Source: JAXGXJ01 sp963829545
Lineage (GTDB): Bacteria > Actinomycetota > Thermoleophilia > RBG-16-64-13
Reading direction: 5' to 3'
NCBI GenBank assembly: GCA_963829545.1
Contig: CAWHIX010000013.1
Location: forward strand, 62,001 to 126,000
DNA length: 64,000 nt
A program made the position numbers and the translations under genes. Positions 15,514 through 24,225 of this stretch are shown here, piece by piece. Each line of letters starts with the position of its first letter. Within the stretch, counting starts at the first letter, position 1. A model generated the notes under the pieces. It was given only the letters and a program-made list of their open reading frames with translations. It made no database searches and had not been told where the DNA came from.

Positions 15514-16461
15514 TCAGCGCGAGGCGCGACCGAGGGGCCGGCCCACGGGGTAACTGCCAAGTACGGTCAGGCGGGGAAGCTTGCAGTTCAGGCAGCGCAG
15601 GGCGTCCGCTATGGGCACGTCGTCGACCTTGCCCTCCACGTCGATGACGAAGATGTAGTCGCCCAGACGGCGCTTCGACGGCCGCGACTCGATCTTCGTG
15701 AGGTTCAGATGACGGAAGGAGAACTCCTGGAGGATAAGCAGCAGGGCCCCCGGCTGGTCCTTGACGATCTCGCAGACGATCGAGGTCTTGTAGGGCTCGA
15801 ACCAGTCCTGCCGTTCGCGCTGGCGGGCCAGGAACACGAAGCGGGTCTCGTTGTCGCCGTGATCCTCGATGTCGGCCGCCAGTACCACGCACTCGTACTT
15901 CTGCCCGGCCAGTTCGTTACCGATAGCTCCCCAGGGCTCCGACGAGTGCGCGACGCGCTCCACGGCGTTGGCCGTGGAGTTGGCGGCTTCGACCTCGCGG
16001 CCGGGGAGATTGGCCCGCAACCATCCCCGGCACTGGGCGTTGGCGTGGGGGTGAGAGATTACCTTGGTGATCTCGTCGAGACTGACCCCGGGCCGAGCGA
16101 TGAGACAGTGTCTGATGGGGATGCGGACCTCCCGGACGATCTGCAGGTCGTCGAACTCGTGCGCCAGAAGGTCCACGGTCGCGGAGACCGAGCCCTCGAT
16201 GGAGTTCTCGATGGGCACGATGGCGCAGTCGACCTCGCCTGAGGAAACGGCCTCGATGGTGTCCTGCATGGTCGCGTAGGGGAGGAAGCGCCGTGTCCGC
16301 CCGTCGGCCTCCGTCTCCTCGAGAGTAGACCGCAGCGCTACTTCCGTGAAGGTCCCCTCCGGTCCCAGGAAGCCGACCTTACTGGCTGCGACGATGAGCG
16401 GCTCCGTCAGGCTCGACACGTGGAATCTGGCCTGCGTCTGCCCACTCGGGTCACAGCTCAT
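15514..16461 (-). CDS. pheA: Prephenate dehydratase
   Basis: A 315-residue monofunctional enzyme converting prephenate to phenylpyruvate for phenylalanine synthesis. The catalytic periplasmic-binding-like domain starts V-G-F-L-G-P-E-G-T-F-T-E and contains A-I-V-P-I-E-N-S and the T-R-F residues in N-E-T-R-F-V-F-L. A C-terminal ACT domain carries E-S-R-P-S-K, the phenylalanine feedback site, followed by G-D-Y-I-F-V-I-D. No chorismate mutase domain is fused. Its ATG overlaps the upstream DUF4446 gene by 11 bases. Confidence 0.95.
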   Translation of the reverse strand: MSCDPSGQTQARFHVSSLTEPLIVAASKVGFLGPEGTFTEVALRSTLEETEADGRTRRFLPYATMQDTIEAVSSGEVDCAIVPIENSIEGSVSATVDLLAHEFDDLQIVREVRIPIRHCLIARPGVSLDEITKVISHPHANAQCRGWLRANLPGREVEAANSTANAVERVAHSSEPWGAIGNELAGQKYECVVLAADIEDHGDNETRFVFLARQRERQDWFEPYKTSIVCEIVKDQPGALLLILQEFSFRHLNLTKIESRPSKRRLGDYIFVIDVEGKVDDVPIADALRCLNCKLPRLTVLGSYPVGRPLGRASR

Positions 16462-17236
16462 CGTCAGCCCTTCTGTCCGGTTCGGCGTAGGGCGAAGTGC
16501 TCAGCGCCGGGGGAGCGGGTGTCTGCGGCTCCGCCCAGCCGATAGCCGATGGCACCACGACGTCTTCCAGGGGTGGGAGCCCCTGGCGCTTGCGTCTGCG
16601 GTTCTCACGCGCCAGCTCGCGGTCGTCCGGCGGCCGGCGCCCGGGCAACCCCACCGAGACGGGAGCATCGAGGCCCACGATCGCCGCCTCCTCGTTGGAT
16701 CTCGCTGCGCCGTTGCCGTTGGCCATCTCTATCCGGGGCCGGATGGTGAAGGGGCCGCTGCCCCGCGCCTGCTCCACGGCCTCGGTCTCCTCGGGAGCCA
16801 GGGGGATGTCGGCGGCGCCGTCCTTGAGCAGCTTGACGTACATGCGGGCGAAGTCACGGCTGACCACGGTGGTTATCACGACGCCGTCGCCGATGCTGTT
16901 CAGGAAGGCCACGGCCGTGCTCTGCCGTCCGCCCAGGTCCTGGTAGGCGTCGAAGCGGACGATGCCCACCCGGGACAGAGTGGTGTCGATGCGGACGTCA
17001 TGGTCGCGGGCCGCCAGAGTCAGGTCTTCCACGGCCAGCCGGAGATTGGCCATCTTGTCGTCGACCGCCGCGACGTGCTCGACTATGTCGACCGTGCCCC
17101 GCGATCCCATGATGACGTGCTGGTTGCGCTGATAGCGCTGGAGTCTCCTGTACACCAGGGCGAGGCCGATGCCCACCACCACCGCGACCACTATGGCTAT
17201 CACGGCCACGATTTCGAAGATCTGCAGTGCGCTCAA
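16451..17236 (-). CDS. DUF4446 family membrane-anchored protein
   Basis: A 261-residue protein with one N-terminal membrane helix (about residues 5-28). A short coiled-coil region precedes the DUF4446 core S-R-V-G-I-V-R-F-D-A-Y-Q-D-L-G-G-R, then G-D-G-V-V-I-T-T. The C-terminal 90 residues are Pro/Arg/Glu-rich and probably disordered. The family is widespread in Gram-positives, often near parB or serS, and its role is unknown. The start appears to be TTG at 17236. It overlaps pheA and probably heads this transcript. Confidence 0.8.
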   Translation of the reverse strand: MSALQIFEIVAVIAIVVAVVVGIGLALVYRRLQRYQRNQHVIMGSRGTVDIVEHVAAVDDKMANLRLAVEDLTLAARDHDVRIDTTLSRVGIVRFDAYQDLGGRQSTAVAFLNSIGDGVVITTVVSRDFARMYVKLLKDGAADIPLAPEETEAVEQARGSGPFTIRPRIEMANGNGAARSNEEAAIVGLDAPVSVGLPGRRPPDDRELARENRRRKRQGLPPLEDVVVPSAIGWAEPQTPAPPALSTSPYAEPDRRADDEL

Positions 17237-17245
17237 TGATCGCCC

Positions 17246-18325
17246 CTATAGAGTGAAGATGACGTTGGCTTCGAGGGAGTTGTTGTCCCGGAACTTCTCG
17301 TCCTTGACCGGCCCCGCCTCCACCTTGAGCACGGCCACTTCTCCATAGGTGGTGGGATTGAGACCCGTCACGGTGACGGTGAGCTCTTCATTCGGCTTGA
17401 GCTCGGGTATGGTGACGGTCACTACCTGCGGCTCGGTGGAGTCCGGAGACACGAGCGTGACCACCACAGGCACATCCTTCTCGGCCATGTTCCCCTGGTT
17501 CTCGACCGACACGAGGAAAGCCAGTTCGTCGCTCGAGGTGAGGTTGTAGGTCTTCCCGTCGGTGATCTCTTTGTCGTCCGGGCTGGCCATGACCTTGCTC
17601 AGCGCCACGCCGTGTACCGCCTGCAGATTGCCCGTGCTCTTGAGGACGGCGAGTATCTCCTGCACGCGCACCTTGGACGCCAGGTCCGAGTCGGACAGGA
17701 ACTGGGTGTCCGGTACGGTGACGTCTGCCAGGTCCTTCACCTTGAGGATCTCGGCGGTCTTGGGCTGGAATACCTCCTCGTAGAGGAAGTCCGAGTTGCT
17801 GAGGTAAGTGAGGGCCCGGGATATCTGCTCGGAAGGTACCTCTACGTCCTGAAGCTCGAGGGCGTTCATGAGGGAGGGTTTGAGGTCGGCCATCCCCTTC
17901 GCTCGGAAGTGCATTACCAGCACGAAGAACTGGTGGATGTTCTGCTGCACCAACTCCTCGGGGACCGCCAGAGCCGCCGCCTCGGCCTCCAACGCCTGAG
18001 AGGTGGCGATGGCCTGGTCCAGACGGGTCTGGATCTCCTTGCGGGTGGTGTCCCCGGGCTCCATGAGGAGTCCCGAAACCTGCTCGCCGACGGCGTCGGA
18101 GCGCTCCAGCATGCTCTCGATGCTGTTCATGTAGCTCTGATACTCCGCGGTTTCGTCGCGGCCCGTGAGGCTGGTTACCAGAATGACGATGACCACGGCC
18201 ACGACGACTATCGCGGCCAGAGCGACGATCAGACGGAGCAGGCCTTTGGGCAGCTTCTTCCTCGGCCGCCGCTCGCGCTCCGGTGCTATCTGATCAAAAA
18301 TGTCATCCGTATTCTGATCGGTCAT
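17246..18325 (-). CDS. Membrane-anchored extracellular protein with C-terminal CARDB-like domain
   Basis: A 359-residue protein. A basic cytoplasmic N-terminus (E-R-R-P-R-K-K) precedes one membrane helix (about 30-53). The helical outer region (about 60-230) contains Q-T-R-L-D-Q-A-I-A-T-S-Q-A-L-E-type heptads. A beta-rich C-terminal domain (about 250-359) follows, with E-N-Q-G-N-M-A-E-K-D-V-P-V-V-V-T-L and D-N-N-S-L-E-A, the pattern of CARDB/adhesion modules. No catalytic motif is seen. It lies ten bases upstream of the DUF4446 gene on the same strand, so both may act at the cell surface together. Confidence 0.6.
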   Translation of the reverse strand: MTDQNTDDIFDQIAPERERRPRKKLPKGLLRLIVALAAIVVVAVVIVILVTSLTGRDETAEYQSYMNSIESMLERSDAVGEQVSGLLMEPGDTTRKEIQTRLDQAIATSQALEAEAAALAVPEELVQQNIHQFFVLVMHFRAKGMADLKPSLMNALELQDVEVPSEQISRALTYLSNSDFLYEEVFQPKTAEILKVKDLADVTVPDTQFLSDSDLASKVRVQEILAVLKSTGNLQAVHGVALSKVMASPDDKEITDGKTYNLTSSDELAFLVSVENQGNMAEKDVPVVVTLVSPDSTEPQVVTVTIPELKPNEELTVTVTGLNPTTYGEVAVLKVEAGPVKDEKFRDNNSLEANVIFTL

Positions 18326-18348
18326 GAAGTGAACGAGGTAGAAAACGA

Positions 18349-18435
18349 TGGTGGGCGAGGGGGGACTTGAACCCCCATGAGCGTAAGCTCACTAGACCCT
18401 GAACCTAGCGCGTCTGCCAATTCCGCCACTCGCCC
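18349..18435 (-). tRNA. tRNA-Leu (anticodon CAG), CCA encoded
   Basis: A class II tRNA with acceptor stem GGGCGAG/CTCGCCC, discriminator A and an encoded CCA (18349-18351). The anticodon stem CTAGG/TCTAG surrounds TTCAGGG, giving CAG. The variable arm is TGAGCTTACGCTCA and the T-arm is GGGGGTTCAAGTCCCCC. Confidence 0.95.
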
Positions 18436-18447
18436 CAGCGCCCACGC

Positions 18448-18475
18448 AGTATAACATAGCGACCTGGCGAGTCAG
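18448..18475 (-). promoter_or_regulatory. Promoter of tRNA-Leu
   Basis: On the minus strand CTGACT (18475-18470), a 16-bp spacer and TATACT (18453-18448). Transcription would begin about six bases before the mature 5' end. Confidence 0.6.
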
Positions 18476-18492
18476 ACCGGCTAACCGTGAGT

Positions 18493-18572
18493 GCCCGTAG
18501 GGGGCAGCATCCCGCTCCAGCTGCGCGCAAAAGCCTGCGCGACTCTTCCGCGGCACGCCACCCCCTACGGGC
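18493..18572 (-). repeat. Type I stem-loop repeat, copy A
   Basis: Arms 18493-18515 and 18550-18572 form a 23-position stem; the outer 12 pairs (GCCCGTAGGGGG/CCCCCTACGGGC) are perfect. The loop, read on the minus strand, begins GGAAGAGTCGCGCAGG, continues CTTTTGCGCGCAGC and ends TGGA. Three inner positions that mispair on the plus strand become G-U pairs in minus-strand RNA; one G-G mismatch remains. The loop is shared with copies at 21003, 43625 and, shortened, 42684, while the stem is not. It lies between the ABC permease stop and tRNA-Leu. Confidence 0.8.
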
Positions 18573-18616
18573 GCCCCGCTGTAAGTCGGACTCGCCCGGG
18601 CGCTCCGCTTCGGTAG

Positions 18617-18745
18617 GTCTTCACTGCCGCACCGCCTGCTCGCTTCGCGTCGTAGCCGCCGGGCCTCACTGCCGCACCGCTTGCTCGCTTCGCCTCGTAG
18701 CCGCCGGTCTTCACTGTCGTGCCGCTTGCTCGCTCCGCTTCGGCA
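18617..18745. repeat. Three imperfect 40-48-bp tandem units
   Basis: Units start near 18617, 18665 and 18708, each with TCACTGCCGCACCGC or a variant followed by TGCTCGCTTCGC and CGTAGCCGCCGG, the last unit being diverged and shortened. No stem or open frame explains them. They fill the space between copy A and the permease stop. Confidence 0.7.
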
Positions 18746-18759
18746 CACGTGCCTCTCGG

Positions 18760-20007
18760 TCAGTCGGCCCGCCGCAGCGCCGTCCAGAGGTTGTGCTTGG
18801 TGAAGCTCTGGCCGCGCATGAGGATGGCCGCCCTGAACACCCGAGAGGACACCCAGAAGAGCACGGCAGCCGTCGCCACCACGCCCAGCAGGGAGGCGAC
18901 TATGCCCGCGGCCGTCATCTCGCCTCCTACGCTTATCCTTACCAGGATCCCCGCCGGTGCCGTGAAGGGGAAGTAGGACAGGATACGGGCCAGCCAGCCG
19001 TCCGGCTGCAGCATCAACACACCGACGAACCAGAACGGGACGAATGCCAGCAGGGGGACCCAACCTCCTATCCGGGACGCCTCGCGGCTTGATGGTGCGA
19101 TAGCTCCCAGGAGGATGGCCACGGTCGTAGTCAGGAAGTAGCCGGCCACGAAGCAGCCGATGATCGTGGCCCAGAGACCTACAGAGACGGTGAACTCGCC
19201 GGGTCCGAAGAGCTGCTCGAACATCAACGGGACCGTGATCCCGGCCGCTATTATCCACACCGCTGCCTGTCCCAGACCGATGGTCAGCAGGGCAAGGAGC
19301 TTGCCCGCCATGACGGAGGAGGGAGAGGCCGACGTGATAACCACCTCCACCAAACGGCTTTCCTTCTCCTCGGACACGTTCTGCACCATGTACCCGGAAC
19401 CCACCGTCAGTCCCAGCGCGAGCAGACCTCCGAAGAGCAGCGGCACGAGAAAGCCTCCGACCGTTTCGGCCGTGGACGTGAGTTCCGACACGCTGCCGTC
19501 GTCCTCCACTCGGAGACTGGAGAAGACGGCTGGGGTGATCACACGCGGCAGAACTTCCGGATCCACCTGTCCGGTGACCAACTCGCGCAGGAGCAATGCG
19601 CTGAACGCGCTCTCTCCTTCTGGGTTGGACGGGAACCGGCCCTCGAACCGAGCGTATTGCTCGACTATCCCCGAACTCAGGTATTCCTCCGTGATCAGAT
19701 ACAGCGCCTCGATATCGTCCCGGACGATGGCCTGGAGGCCCTCGGCAAGGGTCGCGTACCTGACTGGGCCGTTCTCGCCGTCGAGATCGGGGAAGGCGCC
19801 GCTTTCGTCGACGAACCCGATGCGCTTCAGATCCTCCGTGGGCGGGGCGCCACCCTCGTCATCACCTTGGAACAGCGGCACCAGCCATACGGCGGCGACC
19901 AGTAGGAGGACTATCGCCAGGGTGAAGAAGATGTACCAACGGCTGCGCAGATGGACGCGCAGTTCCTCCGAGAAGACGACCCAGCTATCAGGAGGGCTTC
20001 CGCGCAC
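18760..20007 (-). CDS. ABC-2 type permease (NatB-like)
   Basis: A 415-residue integral membrane protein. One N-terminal helix (about 24-46) is followed by a large extracellular domain (about 50-195), then a cluster of five or six helices. The hallmark S-E-E-K-E-S-R-L-V-E-V-V-I-T-S-A lies between helices, as in NatB/YhaP sodium- or drug-exporting permeases. It overlaps the ATPase gene upstream by 20 bases, forming a two-gene transporter. The exported substrate is unknown. Confidence 0.85.
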   Translation of the reverse strand: MRGSPPDSWVVFSEELRVHLRSRWYIFFTLAIVLLLVAAVWLVPLFQGDDEGGAPPTEDLKRIGFVDESGAFPDLDGENGPVRYATLAEGLQAIVRDDIEALYLITEEYLSSGIVEQYARFEGRFPSNPEGESAFSALLLRELVTGQVDPEVLPRVITPAVFSSLRVEDDGSVSELTSTAETVGGFLVPLLFGGLLALGLTVGSGYMVQNVSEEKESRLVEVVITSASPSSVMAGKLLALLTIGLGQAAVWIIAAGITVPLMFEQLFGPGEFTVSVGLWATIIGCFVAGYFLTTTVAILLGAIAPSSREASRIGGWVPLLAFVPFWFVGVLMLQPDGWLARILSYFPFTAPAGILVRISVGGEMTAAGIVASLLGVVATAAVLFWVSSRVFRAAILMRGQSFTKHNLWTALRRAD

Positions 20008-20935
20008 GGGAGACCTCCTCGATGAAGATGTCGGTCAGAGAGGGCAGCATGCGTTCGAACCTGTCGACCCGGATACCCGAGGAGGCGTAGGCTCGGAGTA
20101 TCTGCTCCGGAGTCCTGTCACCGCCCATCTCGTATTCCACGGTGTCGTCGGCGAGGACCTTGGGGTGATCGCCCACGAGGTCGTCGGGGATGCCGGCCGC
20201 CTGCACCTGCACGGCCCTGACTCCACGCTCCCGGCGGATAGCGGCCAGATCTCCGAACAGGAGCACCTTGCCGTCCGCCAGGAGGACGATACGCTCGCAC
20301 ATCTCCTCCACGTCGGCCATGATGTGCGTGCTGAACATGATCGTGGCGCCGTCTTGCTGACGCTCCAGGAGTATCTGCTTCATGAGCTGGACGTTCAGCG
20401 GGTCGAGACCCGAGAAGGGCTCGTCGAGGATGAGCAGGTCGGGCCGGTGGACGATGGCGACCACGAACTGGGCCATCTGCCTCATGCCCTGTGATAGGGC
20501 CTCCACCTTTTTGAAGCGGTGCTCGAACAGGCCCACCCTGGTGAGCAGCTCAATCGCACGGGACTCGGCCTCGAGCCGCGACAGCCCCTTGAGGCGGCCC
20601 AGGTACCTGATGGTGTCCAGAACGCGCGCCCTGGGTGGCAGCCCGGCCTCCTCGGGCAGGTAGCCGACGGCCCTGAGGGTGGGAAGCCCGGGCGGCGAGC
20701 CCAGGATGGACACCGCGCCGCCGTCCGGCCGGATGATGTCCAGAGCCATGCGGATGGTAGTGGTCTTACCCGACCCGTTGGGCCCCAGGAACCCGAAGAT
20801 CTCGCCGCGCCTGACCGCGAAAGACACGTCGTCGACGACGGTACGCTGGCCAAAGGCCTTGGTGAGACCCTCCGTCTGCAGAGCGAATCCGTATTCCGGC
20901 GCGCCATTCATACGGTCATTGTTCCACGCAACCAT
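19988..20935 (-). CDS. ABC transporter ATP-binding protein (NatA-like)
   Basis: A 315-residue ATPase with Walker A G-P-N-G-S-G-K-T-T, signature L-S-Q-G-M-R-Q, Walker B L-L-I-L-D-E-P, D-loop S-G-L-D and switch F-S-T-H. A C-terminal extension of about 90 residues resembles the DUF4162 region of NatA/DrrA-type exporters. The start is uncertain: ATG at 20935 has AAGGG directly adjacent, too close for a standard site, while ATG at 20911 has none. It is transcribed away from the kinase locus across a shared 190-bp region that holds repeat copy B. Confidence 0.85.
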   Translation of the reverse strand: MVAWNNDRMNGAPEYGFALQTEGLTKAFGQRTVVDDVSFAVRRGEIFGFLGPNGSGKTTTIRMALDIIRPDGGAVSILGSPPGLPTLRAVGYLPEEAGLPPRARVLDTIRYLGRLKGLSRLEAESRAIELLTRVGLFEHRFKKVEALSQGMRQMAQFVVAIVHRPDLLILDEPFSGLDPLNVQLMKQILLERQQDGATIMFSTHIMADVEEMCERIVLLADGKVLLFGDLAAIRRERGVRAVQVQAAGIPDDLVGDHPKVLADDTVEYEMGGDRTPEQILRAYASSGIRVDRFERMLPSLTDIFIEEVSRARKPS

Positions 20936-21002
20936 CCCTTGCGAAAGCGGCCATGAGGCCAGGTGCGCGCAGGGTGGCCGGCCAACTCAGCGAGGGGTGT
21001 GC

Positions 21003-21075
21003 TTCGGGATCGGGCACCTGAAGGAGGAGCCGCGCAGGCTTTTGCGCGCAGCCGGGACAGGTGTCCGATCCCGAG
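21003..21075 (+). repeat. Type I stem-loop repeat, copy B
   Basis: Arms 21003-21020 and 21058-21075 pair over 18 positions (for example GGGATCGG with CCGATCCC) with two G-U wobbles valid only for plus-strand RNA. The 37-base loop starts AAGGAGGAGCCGCGCAGG, continues CTTTTGCGCGCAGC and ends CGGGA. An internal CGCGCA/TGCGCG hairpin can form. The stem sequence is unrelated to that of copies A and C. Confidence 0.85.
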
Positions 21076-21113
21076 CCTACTCTCCGATGAAAGGGATGGC
21101 CGGACCTCCTGCG

Positions 21114-21119
21114 TATACT
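21114..21119 (+). promoter_or_regulatory. -10 element implying a leaderless kinase mRNA
   Basis: TATACT ends eight bases before the ATG at 21127, with no purine-rich ribosome site between. Transcription would start on or next to the A of the start codon. No clear -35 is seen. Confidence 0.55.
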
Positions 21120-21126
21120 TGGACTA

Positions 21127-22824
21127 ATGGCAGACTCGCCCTCCACCCTCTCCGAGCGTTATCGGATCGTCCGCAAGCTGGGCAGCGGCGCGTTCGCCAC
21201 CGTATATCTGGCGGACGACCTGCAGATGGGCCGGCCGGTCGCCATCAAGGTCGTCTCCCAGACCGCCGACGTCGACGACCGCGTGCTGCGGGAGGCCCAC
21301 GCGGCGGCCAAGCTCAACCACCACCACATCGTCACCCTGTACGAGATGGTGCGCGAGCCCGCGCAGACGCTGCTCTTCACGGAATACGTGGAGGGCAAGA
21401 CCCTGCGGGAGCACTACCAGGAGCAGTCGCTCAGCGACCGGGAGATCCTGCAGGCGGGCATCCAGCTTTGCTCGGCCCTCGAGCACGCCCACAAGCGCGG
21501 CGTCGTGCACAGGGACATCAAGCCCGAGAACATAATGCTGGTCGCCGGGGGTCCCGTGGACGTCCGTCTCATGGACTTCGGGGTGGCGCAGCTCGAGGAC
21601 CGCATGTCCATCACCATGGATGGAGATCTGGTGGGCACCCTCGCCTACATGTCGCCGGAGCAGATCGGAGGCGACACCGTCGACTCCCGCAGCGACGTCT
21701 ACTCCCTGGCCTTGACCCTGTACGAGGGCTTCACGCGGCGGAACCCGCAGAAGGGCAAGAAGCTGCAGGAACTGCTGCGCGACGTGTCTCGTCCCGACAT
21801 CCCGCCCTTGAGTTCCAACCGCCCCGACCTCCCCGCCGCCGTCGGCGACGCGCTGGCTCAGGCCATGGCGCAGGACCGCTATGCAAGACCCGACGCGGCC
21901 ACCTTCGGCAGACTGCTGACGCAGGCGGGCAAGCTCCTGTCGGACGAAGTGCCTGAACAGACCTTCGCCACCCGTGTGAAGGAGCGCGTCGCGCCCTCGC
22001 GGCTGGACCGCGCGCGGCTCGTGTTCCTGGGCCAGCGTCTCGCCGCCGGGGCGTTCGCCCTTCTCACCCTCCTCTATCTGCTTCCGCGGGCGTCCTTCTA
22101 TCCGGAGGACGCCATCTCTTATCTGGTGATAGTCCCTCCCTTCGTTGCCCTGGTGTGGCCGCTGGCCGGTGGGGTCCTCACCCTGGCCGTCATCGCTCCT
22201 CCCATCTTCGCCTACGGGGCGGGATGGGGCGTCATCTACCTCGTCCTGGCCGTGCCCACCATGGTCCTGCTCTGGCGAAAGGGGCTCGAATGGGCCGCTC
22301 TGCTTCCGGGCACCATGCCTCTCGCGGTCGTCTGGGGTCTGGGACTGGCTCTGCTACCCCTGACCGGGGCCATGCTGAGGCGCTGGGGACCGCTCCTGGG
22401 TTTCATGACCGGGCTGGTGGTGATCGTGGCGGCCGGTCTCGGCGCCTGGCCCGTCGTCCCCTTCACCTTCAACCCTGCGCCGGGGGCGCCGCTCACGGCG
22501 GCGGCCGACAGCGTCTCTCCCTGGCCGGTGCTCCTGGAGATAGCCCGCTTCCTCGATTCTCGGCCCGAACTCTCGTTGCAGGTGCTCCTCTTCGCTCTGT
22601 TCTCGCTGCCCGCCTACGCCTGGCTGGGATCGTCCCGGGAGAAGCGGATGTGGGGCGCCACGACGTATCTCGGAGCGCTGTTCTCAGCCTTCGTCCTCCT
22701 TCCCATCGCCGTCCTCGGGGTACCCGTGGAACTCCTGCCCTTTCTGGCCGCCTATGTGCCGTGCGCTATAATCGGGTTCCTGTCCGCCCTTCTCATCTCG
22801 TCCCCGGGTCGCGGGACCCTGTAG
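21127..22824 (+). CDS. Ser/Thr protein kinase with polytopic membrane domain (PknA position)
   Basis: A 565-residue protein. The kinase domain is at about 10-270: glycine loop L-G-S-G-A-F-A-T-V, V-A-I-K-V lysine, H-R-D-I-K-P-E-N catalytic loop, D-F-G and S-P-E-Q activation end, so it should be active. A juxtamembrane stretch leads into about 280 residues with roughly eight hydrophobic helices and no PASTA repeats. In mycobacteria the equivalent PknA has one helix, so the large membrane part is unusual. It opens the cluster of FHA proteins, phosphatase, FtsW and PBP, whose members it probably phosphorylates. Downstream gene is 13 bases away. Confidence 0.85.
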   Translation: MADSPSTLSERYRIVRKLGSGAFATVYLADDLQMGRPVAIKVVSQTADVDDRVLREAHAAAKLNHHHIVTLYEMVREPAQTLLFTEYVEGKTLREHYQEQSLSDREILQAGIQLCSALEHAHKRGVVHRDIKPENIMLVAGGPVDVRLMDFGVAQLEDRMSITMDGDLVGTLAYMSPEQIGGDTVDSRSDVYSLALTLYEGFTRRNPQKGKKLQELLRDVSRPDIPPLSSNRPDLPAAVGDALAQAMAQDRYARPDAATFGRLLTQAGKLLSDEVPEQTFATRVKERVAPSRLDRARLVFLGQRLAAGAFALLTLLYLLPRASFYPEDAISYLVIVPPFVALVWPLAGGVLTLAVIAPPIFAYGAGWGVIYLVLAVPTMVLLWRKGLEWAALLPGTMPLAVVWGLGLALLPLTGAMLRRWGPLLGFMTGLVVIVAAGLGAWPVVPFTFNPAPGAPLTAAADSVSPWPVLLEIARFLDSRPELSLQVLLFALFSLPAYAWLGSSREKRMWGATTYLGALFSAFVLLPIAVLGVPVELLPFLAAYVPCAIIGFLSALLISSPGRGTL

Positions 22825-22837
22825 GAGGAATGCATAC

Positions 22838-23708
22838 ATGGGTTTGATGCGGAGGGTAGAGTCCAGCATCGAGAGCGCAGTGGATGAACCACGGCCTGCG
22901 AACATCGTCAAGCCGGTGAGCCGGCGCGACCGGGGCAAGGCCCTCGCCGTCCAGCCCAAGGAGTTGGGGCAGAAGCTGGTCAAGGAGATGGATGCCCAGA
23001 AGGTCTCCCGGCAAGGCAGGGCGCTGGCAAGCAACCGCTTCATAGTCCACCTCTGTCCCCAGGACTACGATCGATTTGCCCCTCGGCTGGCGGACCTCAT
23101 AGACAAGCTCGAGCGCACCGCTCTCAAGCACGTCCGGGCCGAGAAATACGAATTGGCCGGCGATCTCGAGGTTCTTGTGGTGCGGGAGCCCGATCTCCGC
23201 GCCGGCTACTTCGGCATTCTGGCCCAGCGTGTGAGTGACGGGCAAGGCCCGCTCCGGCCGGCACAGGTCCCTCAGCAGGCCGCGGCCGCCAGTGCCGCCG
23301 GCGCAGCGGCGGTTGCGGCGTCCCGCCACGTCGAGCGCGTCTGCGGCCGCAGTCCACGAGATGCCGGCCAACCGGGGGACGAAGGTCATCCCCGCCGGAC
23401 AGGCCTCGCAGATGGACCTCGCCGCGAATGCCATCGTGATCAGGGCAGGAGGCCGGGCGCGGGAATTCACCCGCAGCCGCGTGATCCTGGGCCGAGCGCG
23501 CGACGCCGACTTCCAACTCGACGACCCCAACGTATCCCGTCGCCACGCCGCGCTCTACTGGAGCGAGGGCCGGGTGATGGTCGAAGACCTCGACTCCACC
23601 AACGGCACCATGGTGAACGGCTATCCGATCTCGAGCACGGTCCTGCGCCCCAAAGATGTCCTCGTGATCGGCGATACCCGCATCGACGTGGAGATCAAGT
23701 CCCGCTGA
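22838..23708 (+). CDS. fhaA: FhaA-like protein, DUF3662 plus FHA domain (frameshift)
   Basis: The N-terminal DUF3662 domain (about 1-120) starts M-G-L-M-R-R-V-E-S-S-I and includes F-I-V-H-L-C-P-Q-D-Y. A Pro/Ala linker follows, then an FHA domain with R-V-I-L-G-R-A-R-D-A-D, S-R-R-H-A and S-T-N-G-T, the phosphothreonine-binding residues. The two halves lie in different frames, joined around 23290-23350 in the linker. FhaA proteins bind phosphorylated MviN/kinase targets and tune peptidoglycan synthesis. AGGAGGAA precedes the ATG. About 290 residues when joined. Confidence 0.85.
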
Positions 23709-23727
23709 ACATACCGAGGATGATGCG

Positions 23728-24225
23728 ATGCTCCAGATAGTGCTGCTGGCCGGGAAGTTCGTCTTCCTGCTCGTGCTCTACCTGTTCATCTGGCGCGTCA
23801 TAAGCTCCGTGAACCGCGACCTTCGCGACTCGCTTCCCGCGGCCGGCCGACAGGCCTATCGGCCCACCGACTCCCGCGGGGAAGAGGTGGGGTACGTAGC
23901 CGGCGCCCCTCACGCGCCCGGTCTGACCTGGACCCTCGTGGTGATAAAGAGCCCGCAGTTGCAGGAGGGGGAAGCCTTCGCCTTCCCGCCCGGCGCGACC
24001 GCCGTCGCCGGCCGGGCCGCCGAGATGGATATCTCTCTCGACGATACCTTCGTTTCGTCCAAGCACGCTCTGTTCGAGGCGGGCGCGACCACCTTCCAGG
24101 TCGAAGACCTGCACAGCACCAACGGCACGCTCGTCAACGGCCAGACGATAGCCGGGGTGCGCGACCTGCGTCCGGGTGATCGCGTGGAGGTGGGTGACAC
24201 CATCTTCCAGGTCGAGGTGCGTTGA
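23728..24225 (+). CDS. fhaB: FhaB/FipA-like membrane-anchored FHA protein
   Basis: A 165-residue protein with an N-terminal membrane helix (about 3-25), then an FHA domain in the last 95 residues: A-V-A-G-R-A-A-E-M-D, S-S-K-H-A and H-S-T-N-G-T-L-V-N-G. In actinobacteria FhaB (FipA) recruits FtsZ/FtsQ complexes in a phosphorylation-dependent way. It lies 19 bases after fhaA, and its stop codon overlaps the phosphatase ATG by one base. Confidence 0.9.
   Translation: MLQIVLLAGKFVFLLVLYLFIWRVISSVNRDLRDSLPAAGRQAYRPTDSRGEEVGYVAGAPHAPGLTWTLVVIKSPQLQEGEAFAFPPGATAVAGRAAEMDISLDDTFVSSKHALFEAGATTFQVEDLHSTNGTLVNGQTIAGVRDLRPGDRVEVGDTIFQVEVR

Noticed and set aside
18617..18745. CRISPR array
   Set aside because: Units are directly adjacent, imperfect and longer than typical repeats, with no unique spacers and no cas genes in the window.
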